Below are positions 25,699-34,462 of a DNA stretch of 62,924 bases, in pieces. Under the pieces are notes generated by a model. It was not told the origin of the DNA and did no database searches. It saw nothing but the letters and a program-made list of their open reading frames with translations. Each line of letters opens with the position of its first letter. Positions within the stretch are counted from its first letter, which is position 1. Both the position numbers and the translations under genes were made by a program. Source of the DNA: Paenibacillus solani (lineage in GTDB: Bacteria; Bacillota; Bacilli; Paenibacillales; Paenibacillaceae); the NCBI RefSeq assembly GCF_001277345.1, contig NZ_LIUT01000001.1, positions 3,320,831 to 3,383,754 on the forward strand, given 5' to 3'.

Positions 25699-26499
25699 TT
25701 ACTCAAAAATTTCAATATTCTTTTCTTTAATCTCTTTGAACATTTCCTTATATTCTTGTTTTAAGATCAGGTTATCTACCAGATAATTTAAGAAGCCAGT
25801 TGATGAGAACTTTTTCTTCATGTAACCATCTTCCGTCATAATTTGAAATCCGTACTTTTGCTTCATCTGCTTGTAATTCTTTTCTGTTAGCAATGATTTA
25901 TCAAATAACCATTTGTACTTAATTGTTTCAAGTGCCTCCGCTTCATCTGCGCAAATATATAGTAACAAGGCCCAAGTGAGTAAATATATTTTATTGGCCA
26001 TTAAGTCGTTTTGATTTTCCTTGTCATATATACTAGTTTTCATTACAAGATGATGTAGATCTTCAAGCAGATTCAACAGAAACAGCAATTCGCTGATTTT
26101 ACTCATAAATCCAGATCCATCAAATGAATATTTTGATTTCTTCACATCAAAAAATGCTTTTTTTATTCTAGGAGAAGCAAACATTAAATTTTCTTCAACA
26201 TGATTGAAAATCTTATCATATATTGCTGCCTCATCAACATCTGAGTTTATATCATGACCTCTTCTAAAGTGTGTACATATATCAATAAAGGCATAAATTT
26301 CAAATATAATTGGTGAGTATAACTTATAATAAATTTCGCTTAATTGTTTTGTTCGTTCTCTCTTTAGTGTCAATTTATGAGACAAGTACTGAGCTACAAT
26401 TGCTCCAATAAATGCCCCTAAAATAGCTGTTGACGAAGTAATTAAAGCAGGCTTGTATGCGTCTGGTAATGAATCAATTATGTCTATTAGTGTTTTCAT
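25699..26499 (-). CDS. Membrane-anchored protein of unknown function
   Basis: A 266-residue protein with one N-terminal membrane segment (about residues 17-36, ALITSSTAILGAFIGAIVAQYL) followed by a basic stretch and a long helical cytosolic domain. This build, TM plus KRER plus helical domain, recurs in the cassette protein at 35558. No named family. It could be a membrane-tethered effector or sensor (inference). ATG 26499 behind GAGGG. Confidence 0.78.
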   Translation of the reverse strand: MKTLIDIIDSLPDAYKPALITSSTAILGAFIGAIVAQYLSHKLTLKRERTKQLSEIYYKLYSPIIFEIYAFIDICTHFRRGHDINSDVDEAAIYDKIFNHVEENLMFASPRIKKAFFDVKKSKYSFDGSGFMSKISELLFLLNLLEDLHHLVMKTSIYDKENQNDLMANKIYLLTWALLLYICADEAEALETIKYKWLFDKSLLTEKNYKQMKQKYGFQIMTEDGYMKKKFSSTGFLNYLVDNLILKQEYKEMFKEIKEKNIEIFE

Positions 26500-26545
26500 G
26501 ATTTGCCCTCTACTTTTTATTCTACTTTTTATTTTTTATGCAATT

Positions 26546-26705
26546 TCTGATAACGTTTATGCATTCACGAACCCTCACCGGCTTAAGCGCGTAGCGCGGG
26601 TCGTCAGACTTAGCCGGTGCAGGGTTGTCCGCTGATTTGCTTCTCCGATCTACCTTCTGCGGACCGAGGGCGAATGCCCGATGCTTGAATGCTATGTTAG
26701 ACGGA
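26546..26705 (-). repeat. attC-type site 28
   Basis: Left core tctgataac (26546-26554), right core gttagacgga (26696-26705). Class B (ccggcttaagcgcg...cttagccgg). The right arm matches cgtctaac of site 29. Confidence 0.87.
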
Positions 26706-26731
26706 GTTATTGCCTTCTTCGTGTAACTTAC

Positions 26732-27160
26732 TCAGTCTGATCTTATCAATTTTGTTTTTGTATGTTCTATATCTCCGTTGACCTCTCTCCATACTTCGAG
26801 AACTAAATCTTCTTTATCTAAAGTTTTCAAGAGTTTCTTAGATTCATTTCTAATCTCTTCCCATATATTATTGGTTTTCAACTCCAGCCGATCTAGAAAG
26901 AATTCTACTGGTTGACCTGCACATTTCTGATTTAAAAAGTCATCATATCTTTTAAGAGACTTTGCTTGTTCTGATGTAAGTAGTCCTGTATTCAAATAAT
27001 AAACAAGAAGATCTTTATAATGTGTATCAAAATCTATAACCATCTCATCTCCAGTGTGACCAATATCAATAATATAAATCTGCCTATCAGCTGGGGATGA
27101 CAAAGTAATTATTGTTTTAATTAATTCTTCAAAATGATATTGGATAAATTCCTGCTCCAT
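26732..27160 (-). CDS. Hypothetical acidic protein, 142 aa
   Basis: A 142-residue acidic helical protein from ATG 27160 behind CAGGAG. An N-terminal helix pair surrounds a strand-like IYIIDIGHTGDEMVIDF; the rest is helical with several Trp residues. I recognise no domain. Size and charge resemble immunity-type proteins. Single-gene cassette. Confidence 0.73.
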   Translation of the reverse strand: MEQEFIQYHFEELIKTIITLSSPADRQIYIIDIGHTGDEMVIDFDTHYKDLLVYYLNTGLLTSEQAKSLKRYDDFLNQKCAGQPVEFFLDRLELKTNNIWEEIRNESKKLLKTLDKEDLVLEVWREVNGDIEHTKTKLIRSD

Positions 27161-27185
27161 TTTTTTCTCCTGTTAATGCAATATT

Positions 27186-27313
27186 TTCGTCTAACGTTCC
27201 CGTATTCACGACGTCCGACGAATGTCGGATGTGTCCGGCTGCTTATGCTTCTTCGAAATTCCTCTGCCGGACCGAGGGCGCATGCCCAATGCGTGAATAT
27301 TATGTTAGGCGAA
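27186..27313 (-). repeat. attC-type site 29
   Basis: Left core ttcgtctaac (27186-27195), right core gttaggcgaa (27304-27313). Class A hairpin. The right arm is the exact complement of ttcgcctaac of site 30. Confidence 0.9.
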
Positions 27314-27346
27314 GTAATCAGCTTCTATGAAATACACAAAAATTCT

Positions 27347-28342
27347 TTATATGTAGTTAAAATATTGAGTCTTACTAATTTCATCATTTATTAATAATTC
27401 GGCATTATCAATGACAATTCCATTATCAAAAAACTTTTCTTCAAGCCTTGAGATTTTCACTCCGCTTATTATAGATAGTAATGCCGGATTTGCCCCATTC
27501 CTCAACATACAATACAAAGCGGAATTCATAATTACCTCTAATTGAAACTTACTAGAATTTGTATCAATATCTATCGCCTCTGTTCTTTTCAAAAACAATG
27601 AAAAAAATCCATTCAAATTTTCTACTTGGAATCTCTTCGGCGAATAAAGGAATTCAAACAAAAAGTCTTCCTCCATTAGCTCTTTCCGATTCTCATGAGA
27701 AATTAATGTGATTGCTTCTTTAATATCTCTACGAAGGCCATTTGGAATTTTTATGTTAACCGAGTTAATAAGTACATATCGGAAATCCTTATCAAAATCT
27801 CTTTTCTTTATTGCGCAGACAACGGATTTCTTTGCAGGAGCTACTAAGGTTAATTTAATAAAAATGCGAAGTATCATAAACTTTATATAACGTTTCTTTT
27901 CATTAATGCTCATATGCTTTCCATAAGTGTTTGATTCAAAATATAAATCAAGTTGCTCTATTAAACGAATCATATCTCCGGCTTCTCTGAATCCGCGAGA
28001 TTGAAACTCAGGTAGATTAAATTTAGTAGCTATCATTCCCTTGAAGTCCTGATAAGAAGCCAAATTATTAAAAATATCATCCGCATAATGTCTGGATACT
28101 ATGTATTTGTAGAAGTCCTTTATCGCCTCAAAATGATTGTCCATACTTGATCTAGTTCTAATTAAGCCCTGCTTATTATAAAATTCAATACTTCCTTCAA
28201 TATCTTGACGTGATATATTTTTAGGCTCATTCGCCTTACCTATAATATCAATATAATTTATGAATTTATTGACATGATTCGAATAGGTATCGTCTTTGCT
28301 TAAATATTCTTCTTTCCACGCAATTAAAAGTTTTTCAGACAT
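27347..28342 (-). CDS. Catalytically degenerate tyrosine-recombinase-fold protein
   Basis: A 331-residue protein. Residues 1-100 read as a core-binding (SAM-like) domain: TYSNHVNKFINYIDIIGK, then SSMDNHFEAIKDFYKYIVSR. The C-terminal 180 residues follow the recombinase catalytic fold (FIKLTLVAPAKKSVVCAIKKRDFD, later YCMLRNGANPALLSIISGVKISRLEEKF), but the GLR arginine, HxxR, GH and nucleophilic Tyr are all absent. It might bind DNA without cutting it. Single-gene cassette; one of three such proteins in the array. RBS AAAGGAGA before ATG 28342. Confidence 0.78.
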   Translation of the reverse strand: MSEKLLIAWKEEYLSKDDTYSNHVNKFINYIDIIGKANEPKNISRQDIEGSIEFYNKQGLIRTRSSMDNHFEAIKDFYKYIVSRHYADDIFNNLASYQDFKGMIATKFNLPEFQSRGFREAGDMIRLIEQLDLYFESNTYGKHMSINEKKRYIKFMILRIFIKLTLVAPAKKSVVCAIKKRDFDKDFRYVLINSVNIKIPNGLRRDIKEAITLISHENRKELMEEDFLFEFLYSPKRFQVENLNGFFSLFLKRTEAIDIDTNSSKFQLEVIMNSALYCMLRNGANPALLSIISGVKISRLEEKFFDNGIVIDNAELLINDEISKTQYFNYI

Positions 28343-28383
28343 CTCTGTTATCTCCTTTTAATTAATGTTTCAGCTCTGATTAT

Positions 28384-28555
28384 TTCGCCTAACGTTCTCG
28401 TATTCACGATGTCCCACCGACTTAAGGCTGCGTCAGCAGCCGGCCGCGATGCGGTTAGTCGGTGCGGATGTGTCCGTTGAATCAGCTCCACTGCCAAATG
28501 CTTCTCGCGGACCGAGGGCCGAATGGCCCGATGCGTGAATATAATGTTAGACGAC
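28384..28555 (-). repeat. attC-type site 30
   Basis: Left core ttcgcctaac (28384-28393), right core gttagacgac (28546-28555). Class B-type long stem (ccaccgacttaag...ttagtcggtg). The right arm is the exact complement of site 31 and carries the stop codon of the methyltransferase gene. Confidence 0.9.
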
Positions 28556-29182
28556 GTTACTTGGCTTCAGAGCGATTTCCCACATGACCTTCTTATTCTG
28601 GTACCTTAAAAGTTCATATTCTTCTATGTACATGTACTCCCACTTATCTTTGCTGAAAAACCGCTCTATCTCACTCTGATCAAAGAATCTTCTATTAATC
28701 CCTTCATTCTTGTATAGATACTTGTCCTGGCTTTGTTGAACTTCACCTTTATTTACTATTTCTTTTGTCGAGTTTAATCTACACAACAATAGTCCTTTCG
28801 TATTTAACGCACTATGTATGTTATTTATTATTTTATTGGTCGTATCTTCATCAAAATAATGCAGACTGAGATCCGTTATTAATATGTCTATGGATCCTTT
28901 ATCAAAGGGTATTGCCTCACTCATGTCAAAACAATGCGTCGCACAATCAGGAATTGATCCCTTAAGTTTTCTCAGTGCTTCCTCAGAGATATCACATGCT
29001 ATTGGATTAAATCCTCTCTCTGATAAATAAAGGCTGTTATTCCCTATACCACATCCTAAATCAATAATCCGCATATTGGCTTCATTGAATTCTTTTGAAT
29101 ATTTATCAAGCCAATTATCATAGGTGGGCTTCATGTTTGGTCTTTGAAATGAATGATTCCAATATTCCTTTAAGCTTTTCAT
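28547..29182 (-). CDS. Class I SAM-dependent methyltransferase
   Basis: A 211-residue class I methyltransferase. Motif I DLGCGIG (about residues 41-47), an acidic residue in PIACDIS, and motif IV DILITDLSLHYF are present. ATG 29182 (GGAG seven bases upstream) is preferred over ATG 29194, which has no RBS. Substrate unknown. The TAA stop is part of the attC core CTAAC at 28547-28549. Single-gene cassette. Confidence 0.9.
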   Translation of the reverse strand: MKSLKEYWNHSFQRPNMKPTYDNWLDKYSKEFNEANMRIIDLGCGIGNNSLYLSERGFNPIACDISEEALRKLKGSIPDCATHCFDMSEAIPFDKGSIDILITDLSLHYFDEDTTNKIINNIHSALNTKGLLLCRLNSTKEIVNKGEVQQSQDKYLYKNEGINRRFFDQSEIERFFSKDKWEYMYIEEYELLRYQNKKVMWEIALKPSNVV

Positions 29183-29203
29183 AGTAATCTCCATTCAAGT
29201 AAT

Positions 29204-29354
29204 GTCGTCTAACGTTACCGTATTCACGACGTGACCCAGCCTTAGATAGCTCCTATCTTAGGCTGGGTCATGTGTTGTCTGAGCTTCTTCCATGATTATA
29301 TATCTGACAACCAAGGGGCGAAAGCCCCGCAGCGTGAATACATTGTTATCTGAT
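29204..29354 (-). repeat. attC-type site 31
   Basis: Left core gtcgtctaac (29204-29213), right core gttatctgat (29345-29354). Class C hairpin (ccttagatagctcctatctt). The right arm matches tcagataac of site 32. Confidence 0.9.
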
Positions 29355-29678
29355 GCCGTTGCCTTCTTCGAACTCTCCCACAAAATGCTCATGAACATGA
29401 TTATTCAAGGGGGTATTTCGAAAGTTCAGTCCATCCAACAAACCCTGTCTATAGATTATTTCGTTTGCAAACGCCACCTGATAATTTACTTTATCTTCGA
29501 AATCAAATAACAATTCTCGGCATGAATCCGGAATGCTCTTCAACATTTCCTCGAACGAACATCTTTTACCATTCACAAGCTTCCTGTAGTATAAATTTTT
29601 CATTAAAATCACTTGTCCAATTTCTTCAGTTCTTTTTCCAACAAAACAATCAAAATAACACTCTAATTCTTTAAGCAT
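29346..29678 (-). CDS. DUF6809-like protein, third copy, minus strand
   Basis: A 110-residue protein read from ATG 29678 behind GGAGGGG. Its C-terminal half has the family pattern: LLFDFEDKVNYQVAFANEIIYRQGLLDGLNF, comparable to LFLYEDA...IYLQGFKDAL in the two other copies. Here it is divergent from a ribbon-helix-helix regulator rather than an HTH protein. The TAA stop lies in the attC core (ATAAC). Confidence 0.78.
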   Translation of the reverse strand: MLKELECYFDCFVGKRTEEIGQVILMKNLYYRKLVNGKRCSFEEMLKSIPDSCRELLFDFEDKVNYQVAFANEIIYRQGLLDGLNFRNTPLNNHVHEHFVGEFEEGNGIR

Positions 29679-29694
29679 TAAATCCCCTCCAATT

Positions 29695-29808
29695 AGTGAT
29701 GTCACTTCGAAATCACTCGACATTTCCATTCTATGGTGATTTCATAGTGATGTCAATATGGATGTATTCTTTGTGACTTCTAAGTGATAATATAGTGCTA
29801 TCACCAAT
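29695..29808. promoter_or_regulatory. Repeated operator-like elements between divergent genes
   Basis: Several copies of gtgatgtcac/gtgatttca/gtgacttc/gtgata-like half sites lie in tandem (about 29695-29710, 29733-29755, 29772-29790, 29795-29803). Arc/MetJ-type RHH proteins bind tandem short repeats, so these are probable operators of the neighbouring RHH protein. Confidence 0.5.
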
Positions 29809-29822
29809 AAGGAGAGACAATT

Positions 29823-29996
29823 GTGGCAACTAATAAAAGAGTCTTCACTTTAAGATTAGAGGATACGAATTTTCAAAAAATTAAATATATTGCAGATAAA
29901 AACAAACGTTCTATTGCTATGCAAATTGAATATCTAATTGAGCAGCATATCCATGACTATGAGAAGAAAAATGGTCCCATTCCTACAGATAATTAG
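29823..29996 (+). CDS. Ribbon-helix-helix (Arc-like) regulator
   Basis: A 57-residue protein, GTG 29823 eight bases after AAGGAG. The strand RVFTLRLED, helix TNFQKIKYIADKN and second helix RSIAMQIEYLIEQHI match the Arc/RHH fold, which dimerises through the strand to bind tandem operators. Oriented against the array and divergent from the DUF6809-like gene. It is short enough to be missed by ORF callers. Confidence 0.85.
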   Translation: MATNKRVFTLRLEDTNFQKIKYIADKNKRSIAMQIEYLIEQHIHDYEKKNGPIPTDN

Positions 29997-30033
29997 TTTA
30001 ATCTTCTAGTATCATTCTGTGTGTTGCACCGGT

Positions 30034-30203
30034 TTCAGATAACGTTCTCAGTATTCACGAACCCGAAAGGCTTAAGGTGCGACAGCACCGGGTCGAAGAC
30101 TTAGCCTTGCAGGGTTGATTGCCTGAATCCGCTTCCTTGTTTCTTATCTTCTTGGCAATCCAAGGGCCGAACGGCCCGCAGCTTGAATACAGTGTTATCG
30201 GAT
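30034..30203 (-). repeat. attC-type site 32
   Basis: Left core tcagataac (30035-30043), right core gttatcggat (30194-30203). Class B. The right arm matches tccgataac of site 33. Confidence 0.88.
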
Positions 30204-30213
30204 GTTAGTGCCT

Positions 30214-30756
30214 TCATTGAGATACCTGAATCATGTAATTAAAGTGTTTCAAAGTATTCTTCAAAATAATATGCTGCTTTGCTTCAATTTCCCTTACTAA
30301 ACTATCCGCTATATTCTTAGCCAGTAGGTATTCATCTTCTGTGATGTCATTGCTATTTAAAGCTTCTTCTAGCTCATCTTCATCCTGTATATAATAGTCA
30401 CCGTCAGGAAAAACGATAACATCAAGATAAAGATCCTCCCAATAGGGAATACCCTCCTCACATATACCATTGCTCTTGGTTACATCGAAATACCATTGAA
30501 CTATTTCTTTCTTATTATTAAGCATTGTAGTAACACAATAATTTGCTTCCTCAGGAAAGTGCTGCATCCAACAATAACCTTCATCGACTAAACAGATTTC
30601 TTGATCCGCAATTCTTCTTATTAAGGGTTCCGTTACTTCATGAATACTGATTAAGGTAATATGCCCTTTAAAGCCTTCCTCATCGAGAAACCTGCTTACA
30701 AAATCTTTCTTTATTACTCGATGCCAGTCTAATCGATTTGCATGTTTTCTTTTCAT
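30214..30756 (-). CDS. DUF402-domain protein (nucleoside tri/diphosphatase-like)
   Basis: A 180-residue protein. The segment VQWYFDVTKSNGI, followed by YWEDLYLDVIVFPDGDYYIQDEDELEEAL, is the DUF402 core with its acidic metal-binding residues; characterised relatives (Ntdp) hydrolyse nucleoside tri- and diphosphates. The C-terminal helix after DEYLLAKN also fits. ATG 30756 behind GGAGGTG. Single-gene cassette. Confidence 0.85.
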   Translation of the reverse strand: MKRKHANRLDWHRVIKKDFVSRFLDEEGFKGHITLISIHEVTEPLIRRIADQEICLVDEGYCWMQHFPEEANYCVTTMLNNKKEIVQWYFDVTKSNGICEEGIPYWEDLYLDVIVFPDGDYYIQDEDELEEALNSNDITEDEYLLAKNIADSLVREIEAKQHIILKNTLKHFNYMIQVSQ

Positions 30757-30802
30757 TTCACACCTCCGAATTACTTCCTATTTTATTTTCTTTGCATTAA
30801 TT

Positions 30803-30970
30803 TCCGATAACGTTCACGCATTACCGACGTTCAAACGGCTTAAGGACCGTAGGTTCGGGTGGCTCTGCCACTTAGCCGGTTGGATGTGTCACCTGATTAT
30901 ACTTCTACGAAACTTCCCCTGGGTGACCTAGGGAGCGTAGCGAACGCTGCGGTAATGCAATGTTAGCAGA
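30803..30970 (-). repeat. attC-type site 33
   Basis: Left core tccgataac (30803-30811), right core gttagcaga (30962-30970). Inner arms gcattaccga / gcggtaatgc are fully compensated relative to gtattcacga / gcgtgaatac. Long B-type stem. Confidence 0.88.
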
Positions 30971-31000
30971 TGTTACTGTCCTCTCGAAATACTATCATAT

Positions 31001-31984
31001 TTATAAATGTTTAAATGTATTTAGTTCTCTAATCCTAGCATCTAGTAATGTATTTCTATCATTGAATAAGTCCTTATTAATAAAATTTAAGCAATCATCA
31101 ATTATTGTTTTGCCCACTCCTGTAAATTCTGAGATTATATCTACGCTTATACCTTTACCAAGCATCTGAACAATTACATATTTAATAATGCCTTGAATGT
31201 CAGTTCTCGTTGTCAGACTTCCAAGAAAATATGCTGTATTGCTGGTTTGTTCAGGTATTTGATCACCATTTGATTTAATAAACAAGAAGTTTGACTTAGT
31301 CTTATCCTCTCGTAAAGAGAGATACATTTCAAATTGATCTATAAGTCTATGGGGCATATGAATAATATAATTGTTTATCTTAATAGTTCCATATCGTAGA
31401 TTTAAGTCGCTCAAAGTTAACTTAGGCACTTTCTTATATTTCATTCCAGTTAAAACCAATATTTTAAGAATAAGTGCTGGAACAAACTTCTTATCAAAGT
31501 AATCAGATTCCTCATTATTTAGTAAGTCTAATGTATCATTACAATCTTTAATTAGCTTCTGTATTTCAGACTCACTAAAAATCCTTGTAGCTTCCTTATC
31601 CTTTAGGTTCTTAGAGATCCAAGAGTTTATTCTTGCTCTAAACGATCGATCACTATATATAGGTGCATTCATTTCTTCGTATAATTCTTTATTCGATATA
31701 TGCTGATGTTCAATAGCAAATTGAAAGTATTCAGCTAATACTGAAATGAATCTGTTTGCAGTTGACATAGAGTTAACTTTGTTAAAATCAACATAAAACT
31801 TTAGGCATTCAAGTACTAAATCAGTGTTGGCTCCACCCAAGACATGATTCCATGTATCTTCATTTACTTTCTTAGTTTCTAAAAACCTCCAAAAAATTAG
31901 TAGGTCTTTCTCATAGCCTTGAACTTGTACAAATGCTTCCTGTTTTGCCGCAATAAACTTATTTATAGATTCTAAATAATTCAA
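31001..31984 (-). CDS. Catalytically degenerate tyrosine-recombinase-fold protein
   Basis: A 327-residue protein with a core-binding domain (residues 1-110: GYEKDLLIFWRFLE, STANRFISVLAEYFQFAIEH) and a catalytic-like domain: LVLTGMKYKKVPKLTLSDLNLRYGTIKI mirrors TGLRxSEL..L...DID but with Lys for Arg, and IIKYVIVQMLGKGISVDIISEFTGVG mirrors HxLRHxxATxLLxxG...LLGH with His and Arg gone. No nucleophilic Tyr is in place. TTG 31984 follows AAGGGGG. Predicted not to recombine DNA; may bind attC-like sites or regulate the integrase (inference). Confidence 0.8.
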   Translation of the reverse strand: MNYLESINKFIAAKQEAFVQVQGYEKDLLIFWRFLETKKVNEDTWNHVLGGANTDLVLECLKFYVDFNKVNSMSTANRFISVLAEYFQFAIEHQHISNKELYEEMNAPIYSDRSFRARINSWISKNLKDKEATRIFSESEIQKLIKDCNDTLDLLNNEESDYFDKKFVPALILKILVLTGMKYKKVPKLTLSDLNLRYGTIKINNYIIHMPHRLIDQFEMYLSLREDKTKSNFLFIKSNGDQIPEQTSNTAYFLGSLTTRTDIQGIIKYVIVQMLGKGISVDIISEFTGVGKTIIDDCLNFINKDLFNDRNTLLDARIRELNTFKHL

Positions 31985-32020
31985 TTAAATTCCCCCTTAT
32001 TTTTAATTGTTCACAGTAAT

Positions 32021-32186
32021 TTCAGCTAACGTTCCTGTATCTACGAACCCGAGAGGCTTAAGGCGCGAATGCGCCCGGTCCCACGGACTTAGCCTCGCAG
32101 GGTTGTGAGCTGAATCCGCTTCTCTGCTTGCCTCTTCTGCGAACCAATGGCCGAACGGCCCAAGCGTAGATACTATGTTAAGTGAT
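32021..32186 (-). repeat. attC-type site 34
   Basis: Left core ttcagctaac (32021-32030), right core gttaagtgat (32177-32186), inner arms gtatctacga / gcgtagatac. Class B. The right arm matches tcacttaac of site 35. Confidence 0.88.
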
Positions 32187-32224
32187 GTATTCGTCATCCT
32201 CGATCAAGCTTTCAGATACTGTTC

Positions 32225-32692
32225 CTAATTTCGTATATCTTTGTAAACAAATTCTTTAAATTTCATAAATCCTTTGTTCTTATAGAAACTCCTAGCTACT
32301 TCATTGTTCACCCAATAATCTAATTCAATTTTATTTACTTTATTACTTTCAGCTACTTCAATAACTTTATTTATTAATCCATTTCCTACTCCCCTATGCC
32401 TAAATGCACTAAGGACATTCAGATGATGAATAAATAGAGATTGATACGCATTACGGAATGCACTTTCTTTATACTCTCGTATCTCCACCCAAGCATATCC
32501 CAAAACTTGATCTTCTTCTCGCGCAACATAAAAGATAAATCTTGGGTCGTTTATGATTTGTTTAAAAAAAGTTTTCGCAGCATCGGGATCATATTGTTTA
32601 AAATACTCAGGATACATCTGTCTATGTAATTCTTGAACTTCCTGATTCAGCCTACTAATAAGCTCGTAATCATATGTTTGTAAGACTTCCAT
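32225..32692 (-). CDS. GNAT N-acetyltransferase
   Basis: A 155-residue GNAT protein from ATG 32692 behind GAGGTGGG (ATG 32704 has no RBS). Motif A is HHLNVLSAFRHRGVGNGLI with acetyl-CoA loop RHRGVG, and motif B is NNEVARSFYKNKGF. Typical small-molecule or protein acetyltransferase with unknown substrate. Single-gene cassette. Confidence 0.9.
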   Translation of the reverse strand: MEVLQTYDYELISRLNQEVQELHRQMYPEYFKQYDPDAAKTFFKQIINDPRFIFYVAREEDQVLGYAWVEIREYKESAFRNAYQSLFIHHLNVLSAFRHRGVGNGLINKVIEVAESNKVNKIELDYWVNNEVARSFYKNKGFMKFKEFVYKDIRN

Positions 32693-32742
32693 ATCCCACC
32701 TCATATAAGCTTCTATCGATTTAAAATGTTCTTACGAATATT

Positions 32743-32911
32743 TCACTTAACGTTGTTGTATCTACGAACCCGAGAGGCTTAAGGGAGCGGATGCGACCGG
32801 GTCCGACGGACTTAGCCTCGCAGGGTTGTGAGCTGAATCTACTTCTATGCCTAACACTTCTCACGAACCAAAGGCCGAACGGCCCGCAGCGTAGATACTG
32901 TGTTATCGGAT
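32743..32911 (-). repeat. attC-type site 35
   Basis: Left core tcacttaac (32743-32751), right core gttatcggat (32902-32911), inner arms atctacga / gcgtagatac. Class B. The right arm matches ccgataac of site 36. Confidence 0.88.
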
Positions 32912-32939
32912 GTCAGCGACTCCTTCGTAATACTTACAA

Positions 32940-33485
32940 TTATTTCGATATATCATCAGTCTTGATTTTCCAAATCATATGGTCGTATCCCTTATCCCAA
33001 TAATCCTTTAATAAGTAATTAGGTTCTCCGAACTTTTTCCTCCAGATACTTTGGGCTTTCTTATATCCACTATCTAGAACAAATTCTTTTATTCCTTTTA
33101 GGCGCATTGAAGAATACATTGTTTTCAAAAGTAAATTACCAATCCCCTTTTCTTGATAATCAGGATGAACAAATACTGTATCCAGTTCAATAAGATCGAT
33201 TATTTCATTATTAATATTATTACGGATAATCTTATTAGCAGGTCCTATTTCAATGGAACCGATAATAGTTCCTTGATGCTCAGCAATTAAAAAATAGTGA
33301 TCCTCTCCATCACTTTCTATGTCCCTTATTAAGTGGTTTATTTTGTATTGATTTCTTTTTCAATATCTTCTGACTTCTCACCAATTCCTTCTTTGATAAA
33401 TGTGTCAGTAATTACGAGTCTAAAAAAGTGATTTAGCTCTTTAGTGTCATTAATACTTAGTCTGCGTATATCAACTGTTAACATG
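32940..33485 (-). pseudogene. GNAT acetyltransferase broken by a frameshift
   Basis: ATG 33485 (GGAG upstream) opens MLTVDIRRLSINDTKELNHF and stops after about 48 codons; the next frame continues IRDIESDGEDHYFLIAEHQGTIIGSIEIG, then VHPDYQEKGIGNLLLKTM (motif A) and ends at 32940. One indel in the ACAAAATAAACC stretch near 33340-33350 explains the break. Without it the protein would be about 180 residues. Sequencing error cannot be excluded. Confidence 0.78.
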
Positions 33486-33535
33486 TTATTATCTCCCTAT
33501 AAAGAAAGTTTATGAATTAAGATATGGTTTGCTGA

Positions 33536-33703
33536 TTTCCGATAACGTTTCGCATTCCTGACGTTCAAGCAGCTTAAGTGACCAAAGGGAACGGGTCGTC
33601 AGACTTAGCTGGTTGAATGTATCGCCTGAATCCACTTCATTTTTTATATCCCCCTTGGCGATCAAGGGCGAATGCCCGCAGTAGGAATGCTGTGTTATCG
33701 GAT
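33536..33703 (-). repeat. attC-type site 36
   Basis: Left core ccgataacgtt (about 33539-33549), right core gttatcggat (33694-33703). Inner arms gcattcctgacg / agtaggaatgc are compensated. The right arm matches tccgataac of site 37. Confidence 0.87.
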
Positions 33704-33815
33704 GTCAGCGTCTTCTTTGAAATATCCCTCAACTTTGGTTATCTTTAACTATCGTGTCCCGTTAGCTTAATCAGCTTGAATATAGCTCCTTTACTGCAAA
33801 AAGGATAAATAAAAA

Positions 33816-34316
33816 TCACTCATCCTTTTTATTATTATTAATTAAGCTATGAAGAGTAAATAATAATTCCATCAAAAACTGAAAATTATATGCCATATTC
33901 CCTCGCTCATACATGTAACGGAAAATCATAAATGCTTGACCAATTTCATCAAGTTCTAGTTCGAACTTATCTATTGAAATATTTCCACAAGGGTGCTTTT
34001 TCTTTAACTCTTCTTTTATTTGCTCAGGTAATTTCTTGAATAATTTATAGAGATTATGTTCTTTTCTACAATCAATACTCTGAATTAAAAGCAAATATTT
34101 CAAATATAGTTCACATGCAAATGAAACATTTGTTAAAAATGCGTTCCTGTAATCATTATAAATCATATCCTTACATCTAAATGATACTTCATAATACGCA
34201 TTCGCTTCGTTGAGACATTTTTCTGACCATCTTAAATAATCTTCATCTGATTTCAAATCTGTCGTAGGATTTTTATGCATTTTTAAGAATGTTATCGAAC
34301 GATTTTCATTTTCCAT
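33816..34316 (-). CDS. HEPN-like helical protein, 166 aa
   Basis: A 166-residue all-helical protein with SFACELYLKYLLLI and KEHNLYKLFKKLPE, the paired helices of HEPN-domain proteins in which the histidine helix (HNLYKLF) follows a Cys/Glu helix. The Rx4H catalytic motif is not evident, so nuclease activity is uncertain. ATG 34316 behind GGAG. Downstream of the gene (33704-33815) nothing else is seen. Confidence 0.72.
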   Translation of the reverse strand: MENENRSITFLKMHKNPTTDLKSDEDYLRWSEKCLNEANAYYEVSFRCKDMIYNDYRNAFLTNVSFACELYLKYLLLIQSIDCRKEHNLYKLFKKLPEQIKEELKKKHPCGNISIDKFELELDEIGQAFMIFRYMYERGNMAYNFQFLMELLFTLHSLINNNKKDE

Positions 34317-34462
34317 AAAAATTCACTCCAATAAAATCTACAATTTTTATGTTTCCATATGACAAATAAATAATTTTTCGAGGGACGTTTCAACTATCCT
34401 GCCCGTTAGGTGAATAGCTTCTAATCAATGAACTATTGAGGGTTATTATGTGTTAGCTGATT

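Noticed and set aside
32003..32197. Short ORFs inside attC sites (also 5054, 8330, 32791, 37333, 38809)
   Set aside because: They arise from the open frames of the class B stem repeated in many sites and share the same repeated peptide, so they are not genes.
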